DNA from: an uncultured Roseobacter sp.
Lineage (GTDB): Bacteria > Pseudomonadota > Alphaproteobacteria > Rhodobacterales > Rhodobacteraceae
Assembly (NCBI RefSeq): GCF_947495275.1
Contig: NZ_CANLYL010000021.1
Location: forward strand, 1-40,926
Reading direction: 5' to 3'
DNA: 40,926 bases
Part shown: positions 21,999-31,647 of the stretch, piece by piece
Position numbering within the stretch: position 1 is the stretch's first letter
Layout: each line of letters opens with the position of its first letter
Notes under the pieces: model-generated
The model's input: the letters and a program-made list of their open reading frames with translations, nothing else
The model's database searches: none
Told to the model about the DNA's origin: nothing
Position numbers and translations under genes: made by a program

Positions 21999-23729
21999 AT
22001 GCCCAAAAAACCAGAAGACCTTCGCTCTGCACGCTGGTTCGCACCAGATGACTTACGTTCGATGGGCCATCGCAGCCGCGCGATGCAGATGGGCTGGACA
22101 GCGGAAGATTGGGAAGGCAAGCCGGTTATCGCCATCATCAATACCTGGTCTGATCTTTCGCCTTGTCATCACCACCTGCGAGACCGGGCGGAATGGGTGA
22201 AACGGGGTATTTTGCAGGCTGGCGGCACGCCCGCAGAATTGCCGGTTCATGACTTCGCCGAACAATTCCTCAAGCCCACCTCCATGCTCTATCGAAATTT
22301 GGGGGCTATCGAGGTCGAAGAGACGCTGCGCAGCCATCCGGTGGATGGTGTTGTGTTGATGGGGGGATGCGACAAATCCACCCCAGCGTTGGTAATGGGG
22401 GCGGTTTCGATGGGTTTGCCATTCGTTTTTATGCCGGCTGGCGCGATGCTCCGCGGAAACTACGCCGGACAAAAGCTGGGCTCCGGCACGGATGTCTGGA
22501 AGTATTGGGACGAACGTCGCGCTGGAACCATCGGCAAATCGGAGTGGGAGGGCGTACAAGGCGGCATCGCGCGGTCATACGGAACCTGCATGACCATGGG
22601 AACGGCATCAACAATGATGTCGATTGCCGAAGGGTTTGGGCTGACCTTGGCCGGGGCTTCATCCATTCCCGCGCCGGATGCCAGTCACAAACGTATGGCG
22701 GCAGCCTGCGGCCGACGGATCGTGGATATGGTCTGGGAGGATCTGACGCCTGAGAAAATAATGACGCCGGCTGCAACGCGCAACGCGGTGACCATCGCGA
22801 TGGCAACAGGCTGCTCCACCAATGCCATTATTCATCTGATTGCGATGGCGCGCCGGGCAGGGGTTCCCCTGGGCCTCGACGAGATTGACGCGATTGGCCG
22901 CAACACGCCGGTCCTCGCAAACATACGCCCGTCGGGAAGCGAATACCTGATGGAGGATTTCTACTATGCGGGAGGATTGCCGGCCTTGATGAAAGAGCTT
23001 GGCGACAAGCTGGATCTGTCGGTCAGAACGGTTTCCGGCAAGAGGCTTGCAGAAGACATAAGCGGTGCCAGAAATCACAATGAGGACGTTATCCGCCCCT
23101 TGAACAAACCGGTTTATGAAGAAGGTTCGCTTGCCGTTCTGCGCGGCAATCTCGCGCCGGACGGTGCCGTGATCAAGCCAGCCGCAATGGACCCGAAATT
23201 CCAGACACATACCGGTCCGGCCATTGTTGCGGATAGCTATGATGAGCTCAAAGCCATCATCAATGACGAGAACTACCCAATGACCGCCGACAGCGTCCTT
23301 GTGTTGCGCAATGCCGGGCCGAAGGGCGGTCCGGGGATGCCGGAATGGGGGATGATCCCAATGCCGAAAGCGCTGCTGAAACAGGGTCTGCGCGATATGG
23401 TGCGTCTTTCGGATGCGCGCATGTCGGGGACGTCTTACGGGGCTTGTATTCTGCATGTCGCACCGGAGGCCTATATGGGCGGGCCCTTGGCTCTGATCCG
23501 CACCGGTGATGTTATTGATCTGGATGTTCCAAACAGATCCTTGAATGTTCGGCTGTCAGACGCCGAGTGGGCCGAGCGTCGCGCCGCATGGGTGGTGCCT
23601 GAACCACGTTATGAGCGCGGATATGGTTGGATGTTCGCCCAGCATATTCAGCAGGCCGACAAAGGTTGCGATTTCGATTTTCTTGGGACGGAATTCGGCG
23701 CGCCCGTCTCGGAGCCAGAGATCAATTGA
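21999..23729 (+). CDS. IlvD/Edd-family sugar-acid dehydratase (L-arabinonate dehydratase-like)
   Basis: The 576 residues match the pentonate/hexonate dehydratase branch of the IlvD/Edd family. Three cysteines fit the [2Fe-2S] ligands: Cys56 in SPCHHHL, Cys124 in GGCDKSTPA and Cys197 in GTCMTMGTAST. Lys126 of CDKS is the expected carbamylated residue, and RMSGTSYG-type sequence (DARMSGTSYG) closes the active site. It should remove water from an aldonic acid to give a 2-keto-3-deoxy acid. The neighbouring SDR could then oxidise that product; there is no aldolase in the window. Exact substrate (arabinonate, fuconate or other) is unknown. Confidence 0.9.
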   Translation: MPKKPEDLRSARWFAPDDLRSMGHRSRAMQMGWTAEDWEGKPVIAIINTWSDLSPCHHHLRDRAEWVKRGILQAGGTPAELPVHDFAEQFLKPTSMLYRNLGAIEVEETLRSHPVDGVVLMGGCDKSTPALVMGAVSMGLPFVFMPAGAMLRGNYAGQKLGSGTDVWKYWDERRAGTIGKSEWEGVQGGIARSYGTCMTMGTASTMMSIAEGFGLTLAGASSIPAPDASHKRMAAACGRRIVDMVWEDLTPEKIMTPAATRNAVTIAMATGCSTNAIIHLIAMARRAGVPLGLDEIDAIGRNTPVLANIRPSGSEYLMEDFYYAGGLPALMKELGDKLDLSVRTVSGKRLAEDISGARNHNEDVIRPLNKPVYEEGSLAVLRGNLAPDGAVIKPAAMDPKFQTHTGPAIVADSYDELKAIINDENYPMTADSVLVLRNAGPKGGPGMPEWGMIPMPKALLKQGLRDMVRLSDARMSGTSYGACILHVAPEAYMGGPLALIRTGDVIDLDVPNRSLNVRLSDAEWAERRAAWVVPEPRYERGYGWMFAQHIQQADKGCDFDFLGTEFGAPVSEPEIN

Positions 23730-23788
23730 GCGTTGGCCAGGGCGTACCGTAAACCATATTTGTTTCTTCACGTTGATCTTTTCGACCA

Positions 23789-24958
23789 CTAACCTGCGTC
23801 TGCTCGATCGAGAAATCTCTGGCGGGTGCAACCTTTGGGCAAAGGAGGATGTGATTCTAACCTGCCGCCCATTGCTAATATTTGATGTCGCTGGCCGCCT
23901 GCCAAGTTATGGATATGTTTTCGGCGCGCGAGAGCTTTTTTGGTCTGGCCTACGGTCAGGCAGGGTAGGGCGGGCTGCTCGCGGGTGGCGGACGTTATCG
24001 GGCGGCTTAGCAACTGCGATAGCTCTTCCAATTGATTTGGGCGCAGCGCCCCGACGATCCCGGCGCCGAGAAGCAAGGATTCAGACGCCAGCGCATTCGC
24101 AAAAACGATGCAATGATCATCGCAAAGGAAATGATGCCATACGATCGAGCGTTTTCCGGGCATGAAGCGAATTCCTGGCATGCCGGTGAGCGCTTTCGCG
24201 GGCACCATATAAGGTCCGTCAAATATATCTTGCAGCTGGCCAAAAGCCCCGACAACGATCCGATGCTGGGCCGACACGATCAGGTCGCGACTTGGGAGGT
24301 CTGGTCCCAAAGCGCCCGCACGGATCAAGACCGGCTTTTGATCCCGGTCCAGTTGCTCGAGAGGTTGAGTGCCGGACCAGATCCAGCGGATGGGGCGCAC
24401 TGCACCGTCTGTTGTCAAAACCAGATCACCGGGGACCAAAGCCTCTACGGGCTTGGCACCTGCTGGGGTGGAAATAAGGCTGCCCGGGGCATAGCATGCT
24501 GGTATTGAGCCTGAATTTGGAGAGCTTTGAGTGTAATAACTTGATCCACCGTTGTCCGATTGAAGCGATTCCCCGGGGCCGGCGGTGCCAACATCACTGC
24601 TGGTCATGCCGCTGGCGGGCCCCTGAGTCGCCGTGACCGTGTTGCCCCAATATGAAACAAACTGTTCGACATCGCCGCTTCCATTGACAAGCGCCAGGGC
24701 GTCATCAGGATACATGTTGCCGGTCGGATCTGATCCACCGTCGTTGAACCCTGGCGTCGCGGCATCTATCACGTAGACATCATGCCCCCCCATGGTGCCG
24801 GTTGACGTCCCGATGGGGAAAGAGTGGATGATTGAGCCGTCGTTGCCATAAATATGGACAGCATACCCTGACGGGTCGGTGCCCGCAGGCAGAGCGACCT
24901 CAATGAACTCCTGAGAGGTGTTGCCGTAGTATTGAAACTCGGAGATGTATCCAGCCAT
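23789..24958 (-). CDS. Hint-domain protein with N-terminal LTD-like domain
   Basis: The protein is 389 residues from MAGYISEF. Residues 1-150 resemble a lamin-tail-like beta domain (FIEVALPAGTDPSGYAV). A Hedgehog/intein (Hint) domain follows, starting at CYAPGSLISTPAGAKPVEAL with catalytic Cys, then LVPGDLVLTTDGAVRPI and the block-B-like LIVSAQHRIVVG. Hint_2 proteins of this kind are common in Rhodobacterales and may be secreted and self-processing. Beyond PALPCLTVGQ, where such proteins usually stop, about 50 residues continue with no domain-like character, which suggests loss of the original stop codon. It has no obvious signal peptide. Confidence 0.8.
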   Translation of the reverse strand: MAGYISEFQYYGNTSQEFIEVALPAGTDPSGYAVHIYGNDGSIIHSFPIGTSTGTMGGHDVYVIDAATPGFNDGGSDPTGNMYPDDALALVNGSGDVEQFVSYWGNTVTATQGPASGMTSSDVGTAGPGESLQSDNGGSSYYTQSSPNSGSIPACYAPGSLISTPAGAKPVEALVPGDLVLTTDGAVRPIRWIWSGTQPLEQLDRDQKPVLIRAGALGPDLPSRDLIVSAQHRIVVGAFGQLQDIFDGPYMVPAKALTGMPGIRFMPGKRSIVWHHFLCDDHCIVFANALASESLLLGAGIVGALRPNQLEELSQLLSRPITSATREQPALPCLTVGQTKKALARRKHIHNLAGGQRHQILAMGGRLESHPPLPKGCTRQRFLDRADAG

Positions 24959-25239
24959 CCGCAAACTCCGTCGTGAAACCGAACGGCACTATGCGGCGAA
25001 GGGCCTTAATTTCGCCCAAAACCCTACGATCTATTTACCTAGATTTGTCGAGGTTCCGTCAAGAATTCCTTGTGATTCAGCATTTTTGCCAGCCCGCTAA
25101 CGCGAATTTTCCGAATGTACTTCGGACTACGGTGTTCTTTCGACCAGATAGAAAGAAGCACCTTGGCCACACGCGCTGCTTTGAAGACCGATAGTAGCGG
25201 TTTAGAGTGAACCTCTCACACGTGCGACGGAGCGACATA

Positions 25240-27228
25240 ATGCGATCAGTTGTAGTTAACATATTCTTCGCGTCTCTGCTCGCCATGGTGGTGTCTCCCG
25301 CTAAAGCTGACGGGATGGAAGGTTGGCATCGTTATCAACATAACCCGTATTCCAGTGTTCCGGACCTGAGCTTCTTGAATGAAAAGCCTTCCGGTCAGCG
25401 CGGTCGGGTGATTGCCAAGCGGGCTGAGCTGGCCTTTGAGGACGGAACATCGGTCAAATTCTGGGGCGCAAACCTGCAAGCATACGCGCTGTTCGCCACC
25501 GAACCACGCCACATCAAGGCTCAAGCGAAGCGGATTGCCGCACTTGGGTTCAACCTTGTTCGAATCCACCACCACGATTCCCTTTGGGTTCAGCCAAATG
25601 TCTTTGATGCGTCTGCCGAAAACACGCGCACCCTGAACATCAGTTCAATGAAGCGGCTCGACCTTTGGCTTGAAGCCCTGAAAGCGGAAGGCATCTACAT
25701 CTGGCTGGATCTGCACGTCGGGCGCCGCATGGTCGCGAATGACCAGATCACATGGTTTGAAGAAATCGCGCAGGATGGCCACGCCGATGTCCGCGGTTTC
25801 AACTTCATTTCGCAGAGCATCCAAGCCCGCATGCTGGAGTTTCAGCGTCAGTATCTTGGCTACAGAAATCACCTTACCGGAATACGCTATGCTGACGATC
25901 CGGCAATCATTGCAGTGCTTGTTTCCAACGAGAATGACCTGACGCACCATTTTGGAAACAGACTGCTGCCCGACAAGCAGGTGCCTGAACACAACCAGCT
26001 GTATATGTCAGAGGCAAAAGCCTTTGCAAAAGCGCATGGCCTTAGTCAGCGACGAACCTGGAAATCATGGGAGTATGGTCCGTCCAAGATATTTCTGAAT
26101 GATCTTGAGCGGCGGTTTTTTGATGGAATGTCGGCCGATTTGAGAAAGACAGGTTTTGACGGTCTGATCGCGCCGACCAATTTCTGGGGCAAGATGCCTG
26201 TGTCAAGTCTGCCCTCCCTGTCGCAGGGGTCGATGATAGATGTGCACTCCTACGGCGCGAACGCAGGGCTTGGAATGAATCCCCACGTCGAAAGCGATCT
26301 GCTGTCCTGGATCGCATCCGGGCAGGTGGCCGACATGCCATTGACCATTTCGGAATGGAACATCGGCAAGTTTCCCGTCGAAGACCGCTTTGTTGCACCT
26401 TTGCGCATGGCCACGCTGGCCGCCCATCACGGGTGGGATGCCCCGATCATCTACGGGTATTCCCAGCAGTCCTTGAATGGCCCATTGCAACCAAGTAACT
26501 GGAGCGTCGCCAGCGATCCTGCGATTCTGGCTTCGTTACCGGCGAGTGCGTTGCTCTTTCGCCAGGGACATGTCCGCCCGGCGAGGAAAACCTATGCCAT
26601 TCGGCTGTCGGCAGATGCGCTTTTTGACGAGGAGGTATCCCCTAATACGTCGATGGCTCTCAGGACGCTTTATGAGCAAAGCGCCGTGGTCATCGAACTG
26701 CCGGAGGTCAAAGAACTAACGTGGATGAAACCTCGCCGCGCGGCCTCTTCGGCGATCCCCGTTGAAGATTTGGGTCAGAGTTTTCTGGATGTGGATGCCG
26801 GCATTGTTGAGGCCGATACAGGTGATTTTTCACGAAACTTTTCCGAGGGGGTTTTCAGCGTTATTACGGAAAACTCTCAGCTGATTGCCGGTGCAATGGC
26901 GGGGCACGATATCGTGCTCGACGCATTGGCCGTGCAGATCGGGCAACCTCTTGCCTTTGTCAGTTTGCAAAGCTTGGACAGCGTTGCGATTGAACAATCT
27001 GGCGATTTGCTGATCTCCTTCTCTGCGCGCATTCAACCCGCTAACGACGATGATCCTCTGTTTCTTTTCGAACCTCTCACGGGAGAGCTTCGCGTACGTG
27101 CAGCACCTGGGTTGACCTTGAGAGACCTGAAGGGGAATCCTCTTCCCAGCAAGAGAGTGGAGGGTTGGTATGTGATCGACCTCGAAGAGATTTCAAACCT
27201 TCGCTGGATAAGGTTGGGTAAGTTCTGA
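25240..27228 (+). CDS. Secreted clan GH-A glycoside hydrolase (GH5-like/cellulase-type)
   Basis: The start is the ATG at 25240 after CGGAGCGACATA; a GTG at 25207 opens a longer frame. The 662 residues begin with a signal peptide (RSVVVNIFFASLLAMVVSPA). The catalytic barrel spans roughly residues 60-430: FWGANLQAYALF, FNLVRIHHHD, then VSNEND with the acid/base Glu231 and TISEWNIG with the nucleophile Glu372, the (beta/alpha)8 clan-A arrangement. Residues 480-660 form beta-rich accessory domains of unknown type. The substrate is unknown. It stands alone between the divergent Hint gene and the chemoreceptor, without sugar transporter genes. Confidence 0.85.
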   Translation: MRSVVVNIFFASLLAMVVSPAKADGMEGWHRYQHNPYSSVPDLSFLNEKPSGQRGRVIAKRAELAFEDGTSVKFWGANLQAYALFATEPRHIKAQAKRIAALGFNLVRIHHHDSLWVQPNVFDASAENTRTLNISSMKRLDLWLEALKAEGIYIWLDLHVGRRMVANDQITWFEEIAQDGHADVRGFNFISQSIQARMLEFQRQYLGYRNHLTGIRYADDPAIIAVLVSNENDLTHHFGNRLLPDKQVPEHNQLYMSEAKAFAKAHGLSQRRTWKSWEYGPSKIFLNDLERRFFDGMSADLRKTGFDGLIAPTNFWGKMPVSSLPSLSQGSMIDVHSYGANAGLGMNPHVESDLLSWIASGQVADMPLTISEWNIGKFPVEDRFVAPLRMATLAAHHGWDAPIIYGYSQQSLNGPLQPSNWSVASDPAILASLPASALLFRQGHVRPARKTYAIRLSADALFDEEVSPNTSMALRTLYEQSAVVIELPEVKELTWMKPRRAASSAIPVEDLGQSFLDVDAGIVEADTGDFSRNFSEGVFSVITENSQLIAGAMAGHDIVLDALAVQIGQPLAFVSLQSLDSVAIEQSGDLLISFSARIQPANDDDPLFLFEPLTGELRVRAAPGLTLRDLKGNPLPSKRVEGWYVIDLEEISNLRWIRLGKF

Positions 27229-27703
27229 CGCGTAGGCCTGACAACTCGGGAAGGTTTCGGCCTTCGGACGATCGGCACGGCTTGACGGATGCAGCCCCCT
27301 TCAGGTGATACCTAACGCTGCGGGCGCATTCGAACAAAGGTGATGTGGGTCGTAGGTTCAGTCAGCCGTTGAATGGTGATGCGACGATTCTTGCGTCATC
27401 GTCGGTGGGCCACAATTCTCCGCGTGGGAAAAGCCAACTGGTTTTTGGAGGACATGGATTTTGGTGTTCAGCATCAAGAAATGGCGCGTATTACCGGGAA
27501 TTATCTGCGCGGCAACGAGCGCCGCGCCAAACTACGTCCGCACTACAATCGGGTTCCAACATTTGTCTGATGGTAGAGTGCCGACTTCATGGATCTAGCT
27601 TTCGAGGGATCGCCGGTAAAGGTGTCGATCAACGGTTGTACCTCATCAATACACACCAAAGCACCGAGAATGCCCCACCTTCGGCGAGGCAATTCTCAAG
27701 CGT
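27229..27703. other. 475-bp region between the glycoside hydrolase and the chemoreceptor
   Basis: Several short frames exist on the plus strand, but none has a good ribosome-binding site, recognisable domain or consistent codon bias. A hairpin follows the chemoreceptor stop (27666-27697). Nothing else is recognised. Confidence 0.6.
27666..27697 (-). terminator. Long hairpin after the chemoreceptor stop
   Basis: On the minus strand, GAGAAT plus GCCTCGCC pairs with GGTGGGGC plus ATTCTC around a GAA loop, about 14 pairs including two wobbles and one bulged base. It starts 7 bp beyond the stop of the chemoreceptor gene. It lacks a clear T-run, so it may stop transcription weakly or protect the mRNA end. 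Confidence 0.5.
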
Positions 27704-29896
27704 TTAAAACTCATCCCAGCCATCATCGCCAAAGTCCTGCGTGCCTTCCGCATGAGCTTGACCTGCTGACGCCAACTTTTTCGTAACCACGTTTGTGGGG
27801 GCTGCCGTAACTGGAGCAGCGGGCGCAGTGTCTTCAAAATAGTGCACATTCGACGCCCCTGTGTCTTCCCCATGGCGAAAGAAGCTGACGAGTTCACGCA
27901 GAGTGGCGGCGCGCTCGGCCAACTGAACGCCTGCCGCGGCACTTTCCTCGGCCAACGCGGCGGTATGCTGTGTTGTGCGGTCAATTTCAGAGACGGCTTG
28001 GGTCACTTCCGTAATCCCGCTGGCCTGCTCTTCGCTGGCAGTCAAAATATCATTGATATTGTTCACAACAGCCGTCACGCCAGCGACGATCTCGTCCAGC
28101 GCTTCGCCGCTGTTGTTGACCAGCTTTGATCCCTCCGAAACCTCATTGTTGCTTTTGGTAATGAGCTCGTTGATTTCACGTGCGGATTCAGATGACCGAT
28201 GCGCCAAAGCGCGAACTTCGGAGGCCACGACGGCAAATCCGCGGCCGGCGTCCCCGGCGCGCGCGGCTTCAACGCCAGCATTCAATGCCAGCAGGTTTGT
28301 CTGGAAGGCAATCCCATCTATCACTTCGATGATCTTGCTGATCTCCTGCGTGCTGGCTTCGATCCGCGCCATGGCGTCGACCGCCTGCGTGACGATCTTT
28401 CCACCGCTTTCCGCCTTGTTTGCGGCGACATCGACGGCGTCGGCGGCGGTTTTTGCGTTGGATGTCGTGCTTTTGACAGCAGCTGTGATTTCCTCCATCG
28501 CCGCAGATGTTTCTTCCAGCGCCGCCGCCTGCCGTTCCCCGCGTGATGCTAGATCCGTCGAATTGGAGGCAATAGCGCCGGTTTCATCAGCGATTGCTTG
28601 TGAGGACTTCAGTATTCCCCTGACCAACTCGTCCAGACGGCCCAAGGTATTGTTGAAGGCGATGCGGGGTTCGGCGAATTCACCGATCAGGCTATCAGGC
28701 AGCCGAACGGTCAGGTCTCCTTCAGCCAATGCGCTGAGACCTTCAACCATGGCGACCATGGCTTGTTTTCTGTCAGTGATCTCGGTGGCATATTTGACGA
28801 CTTTGTAGGGTCTGCCGTTGGGGTCAAAGATCGGATTGTAGCTTGCCTGAATCCAGACTTCCTTGCCGTCCTTTGCCAGTCTTTTGTATTCCGCCGAATG
28901 GAAGTTTCCTTCGCTCAGGTCTTTCCAGAATGCGGTGTACTCTTCGCTCTTCGCTTCTTCAGGCTCCACGAACATGCGGTGGTGCCGACCCACCACCTCG
29001 TCTAGGGTGTAGCCCAGTGCCGAGAGAAAATTCTCGTTTGCCACCAGCACCTTGCCTTCGAGGTCAAACTCGATGACGGCTTGCGATTTCGAGATCGCTG
29101 CTAACTGACCATTGGCGTCTGCGGTTGCGAGTTTGCGTTGCGTGATATCTGAAGCAAATTTTACCACTTTTTCCGGCTTGCCATTGGCGTCGAAGATCGG
29201 ATTGTAGGTGGCCTGTATCCACACTTCCTTGCCGTCCTTCCGAATTCGCATGAATTCGCCGGACTTAAACTCGCCCGCGGCCAGATCAGCCCAGAAGCTA
29301 CGGTATTCTTCACTCGCGGCATGCTCGTTTTCAACAAACATCCTGTGGTGTTGCCCCTTGATTTCGTCGATTTCGTAACCAAGCGCCGAGAGGAAGTTGT
29401 CGTTCGCAGTCAGTATTATTCCCTGCAGGTCAAATTCGATGACCGCCTGCGACTTCGATATGGCATCAAGCTGACCCGCGGCGTCCGCCGCCTTGTGTTT
29501 GGCACTGGTGACGTCGATGGCAAATTTCACCACCTTCACCGGATTGCCAGCATCGTCAAAGATCGGATTGTAAGACGCCTCAATCCAAACCGTGTTCCCA
29601 TCCTTTGCAATTCTCGCAAACTCGCCGCTATGATACTCGCCGCGACCCAGCTTTTCCCAAAACGCCTTGTACTCGGCGCTGGCGGCCTCACTGGGGTCAA
29701 CAAACATTTGATGGTGTTGACCTTTGATTTCATCCAGCTCGTATCCAAGGGCTGCAAGGAAGTTGTCATTGGCGTCCAGGATTGTTCCATCGAGGTTAAA
29801 CCAGATCATTGCCTGCACGTTATCGAGAGCATTCTTGATGGCGATGGCGTCTCTGTCCACACGATTGCTTGCCTTGTTGAGCTTGCTAAAAAGCAT
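27704..29896 (-). CDS. Soluble methyl-accepting chemotaxis protein with three tandem PAS domains
   Basis: The start used is the ATG at 29896 (MLFSKLNK), with AAGGAAATGACC before it; two upstream in-frame starts exist. The 730 residues contain three highly similar PAS modules of about 122 residues each (each with ANDNFL- or ANENFL-type, ALGY, HH-MFV, YNPIFD and VVK segments), then a HAMP-like piece and a methyl-accepting domain with the hairpin tip [20 protein letters not shown]. No membrane helix is present, so it is cytoplasmic. The C-terminus DDGWDEF resembles the tether that binds CheR/CheB. It probably senses redox or energy state or a small ligand. Confidence 0.93.
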   Translation of the reverse strand: MLFSKLNKASNRVDRDAIAIKNALDNVQAMIWFNLDGTILDANDNFLAALGYELDEIKGQHHQMFVDPSEAASAEYKAFWEKLGRGEYHSGEFARIAKDGNTVWIEASYNPIFDDAGNPVKVVKFAIDVTSAKHKAADAAGQLDAISKSQAVIEFDLQGIILTANDNFLSALGYEIDEIKGQHHRMFVENEHAASEEYRSFWADLAAGEFKSGEFMRIRKDGKEVWIQATYNPIFDANGKPEKVVKFASDITQRKLATADANGQLAAISKSQAVIEFDLEGKVLVANENFLSALGYTLDEVVGRHHRMFVEPEEAKSEEYTAFWKDLSEGNFHSAEYKRLAKDGKEVWIQASYNPIFDPNGRPYKVVKYATEITDRKQAMVAMVEGLSALAEGDLTVRLPDSLIGEFAEPRIAFNNTLGRLDELVRGILKSSQAIADETGAIASNSTDLASRGERQAAALEETSAAMEEITAAVKSTTSNAKTAADAVDVAANKAESGGKIVTQAVDAMARIEASTQEISKIIEVIDGIAFQTNLLALNAGVEAARAGDAGRGFAVVASEVRALAHRSSESAREINELITKSNNEVSEGSKLVNNSGEALDEIVAGVTAVVNNINDILTASEEQASGITEVTQAVSEIDRTTQHTAALAEESAAAGVQLAERAATLRELVSFFRHGEDTGASNVHYFEDTAPAAPVTAAPTNVVTKKLASAGQAHAEGTQDFGDDGWDEF

Positions 29897-30300
29897 GGTC
29901 ATTTCCTTAAATCCGAGCCACTGGATCACCGTTCTGGGCGATCGTGGCTGTTTTGATATTTGCCTGGGCAAAGCCGATCAGGCCGGACGAATCAGACCTG
30001 TCCGCAAATGCTGATTTGGACGTATGATTTCCCTACAAATCCCTAACAATTGCGGGTTTTTGCGCTGAAAATAGAAATAATTTGACTGGTCGAGCTTTGC
30101 GGAGGCTGCGCGAGCGTGGAACCGGTGGGGCGATCCGAACTCTGCGACAGTCAACGCCAAACCCTATAAACGACACTATTAATGCCACACCATGCGCCAA
30201 AGCCAAGAGGGTTGAGAGGCTGTGAACACCACTTAGATCGCGCAGGTCGAAAAGGCGCCAGTCTTAGGTGACCTGACACTCATTGCCGTCAGCCTGCCTT
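29897..30300. other. 404-bp intergenic region upstream of the chemoreceptor
   Basis: No gene is seen. It contains a 10-bp tandem repeat (30031-30050) and must hold the promoter of the leftward chemoreceptor gene, since the next gene on that strand (30301) ends just upstream. Confidence 0.6.
30031..30050 (-). repeat. Tandem decamer repeat upstream of the chemoreceptor
   Basis: CCCTACAAAT (30031-30040) and CCCTAACAAT (30041-30050) are two adjoining 10-bp units that agree at 8 of 10 bases; on the coding strand they read ATTGTTAGGG then ATTTGTAGGG. A 10-bp period places both on the same DNA face, which could suit a regulator about 140 bp before the chemoreceptor start. Confidence 0.3.
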
Positions 30301-31647
30301 TCACACTGCGGCAAATCCAGCGTCCAACGCCGACAGGATCGACGCCGCATCTTCTGCGGTCAACACCAGAGGCGGGGAGAGAATGATGTTGGGGCCAGAG
30401 ACCCGGATCATGGCACCCGATTGATACGCAACTTCCTGAACCTGTGCCGCAATGGCACCCCCTATGGGTGATTTGGATTTCCGGTCGCTCACCATTTCAA
30501 GCGCTGTCATCAAGCCATGCCCGCCACGTACATCTCCGATAATGTCATGTCTCTCCATCAGGGACAGGCACCCTTCATAGAGTTGAGTGCCCCGGGCTGC
30601 GGCATTTTCCACAACATTCAGCTGCTTGGTTTCCGCCAGGCAGGCAAGCGCCGCCGCGGCACCAACCGGGTGGCCGGAATAGGTATAGCCATGACCGATC
30701 TTTGCGGATGGATTGTTTTCAAACACGTCCGACATTTTTTCACCAAGCATGACCGCTCCGAAGGGGAAAAACCCGTTGGTGATGGCCTTGGCTGTGCACA
30801 TCATGTCGGGCTGAATGCCCCAGAGGCGCGCGCCGGACCAGGCACCGGTGCGGCCATAGGCGGTAATCACCTCATCGGTAATCAGAAGGATACCGTTGCG
30901 CTCGCATATTTCGCGGACCATCGGCGCAAAGGACTTGTGGGGCGGGATTACGCCACCAGCGCCCAAAATGGGCTCCATGATCATTGCTGCAATCGTGCCC
31001 GCTCCCTGAAATGCGATTTCATCCTCCAAAGCCGAGGCGCAAAGCTGGGCCAATCGTTCGGGGTCCGTTTCATCGAAGGGATTGCGATAGCTATATGGCG
31101 CAGGGATATGATAACACCCGGGCAGCAAGGGTTCATATGCCGTTCGAAAATTGGCGTTACCGTTTACGCTGGCGCCGCCCATATGGGTGCCATGGTAACC
31201 TTTTTTGAGGCTGAGGAACTTAACCCTTCCGGGATCGCCGCGCAGTTTGTGATATTGGCGCGCCAGACGCAGGGCTGTCTCGATGGAATCCGATCCGCCT
31301 GATGTGAAAAAGGCCCGATGCATCCCATCCGGCGCAAAGAACTGACCCAGTTCATACGACAATTCGATGGCAGCATCATTTGAAGCCCCCCTGAAAGTGG
31401 AATAATAGGGCAGGCGGGCAAGCTGGTCACAGATCGCATCTTTGACGGGCTGACATGAATAACCCAGGTTGACGTTCCACAATCCACCCACGGCGTCGAT
31501 AACGCTATGGCCATCGATATCAGTGATGCGAACTCCATGTGCCTCGGTGATGATCTTTGGCGGGTTGTCGATGCTGTCCTGCGGTGACGTCATCGGATGC
31601 CACATCAGGCGACCGTTGTGTTCTTTCAGAAAGTTGGAATCTTTCAT
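30301..31647 (-). CDS. Class-III aminotransferase (omega-amino-acid:pyruvate type)
   Basis: The start used is the ATG at 31647 (MKDSNFLKEHNG), overlapping the IclR stop as ATGA; a longer frame begins at 31692. The 448 residues are a fold-type I, class-III PLP enzyme: FFTSGGSDSIETALRLAR, ITDEVITAYGRTGAW with Asp258 and the PLP lysine Lys287 in CTAKAITNGFFPFGA. The N-terminal LMWHPMTS and GLWNVNLGYS segments are typical of beta-alanine/taurine/omega-amino-acid:pyruvate aminotransferases. It would move an amino group from an omega-amino compound to pyruvate. It is translated with the IclR gene and is divergent from the TTT operon, so it may act in the same pathway. Confidence 0.92.
   Translation of the reverse strand: MKDSNFLKEHNGRLMWHPMTSPQDSIDNPPKIITEAHGVRITDIDGHSVIDAVGGLWNVNLGYSCQPVKDAICDQLARLPYYSTFRGASNDAAIELSYELGQFFAPDGMHRAFFTSGGSDSIETALRLARQYHKLRGDPGRVKFLSLKKGYHGTHMGGASVNGNANFRTAYEPLLPGCYHIPAPYSYRNPFDETDPERLAQLCASALEDEIAFQGAGTIAAMIMEPILGAGGVIPPHKSFAPMVREICERNGILLITDEVITAYGRTGAWSGARLWGIQPDMMCTAKAITNGFFPFGAVMLGEKMSDVFENNPSAKIGHGYTYSGHPVGAAAALACLAETKQLNVVENAAARGTQLYEGCLSLMERHDIIGDVRGGHGLMTALEMVSDRKSKSPIGGAIAAQVQEVAYQSGAMIRVSGPNIILSPPLVLTAEDAASILSALDAGFAAV

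Noticed and set aside
27345-27786. Overlapping short frames after the glycoside hydrolase
   Set aside because: None has a good start, codon bias or recognisable motif; they look like noncoding sequence.
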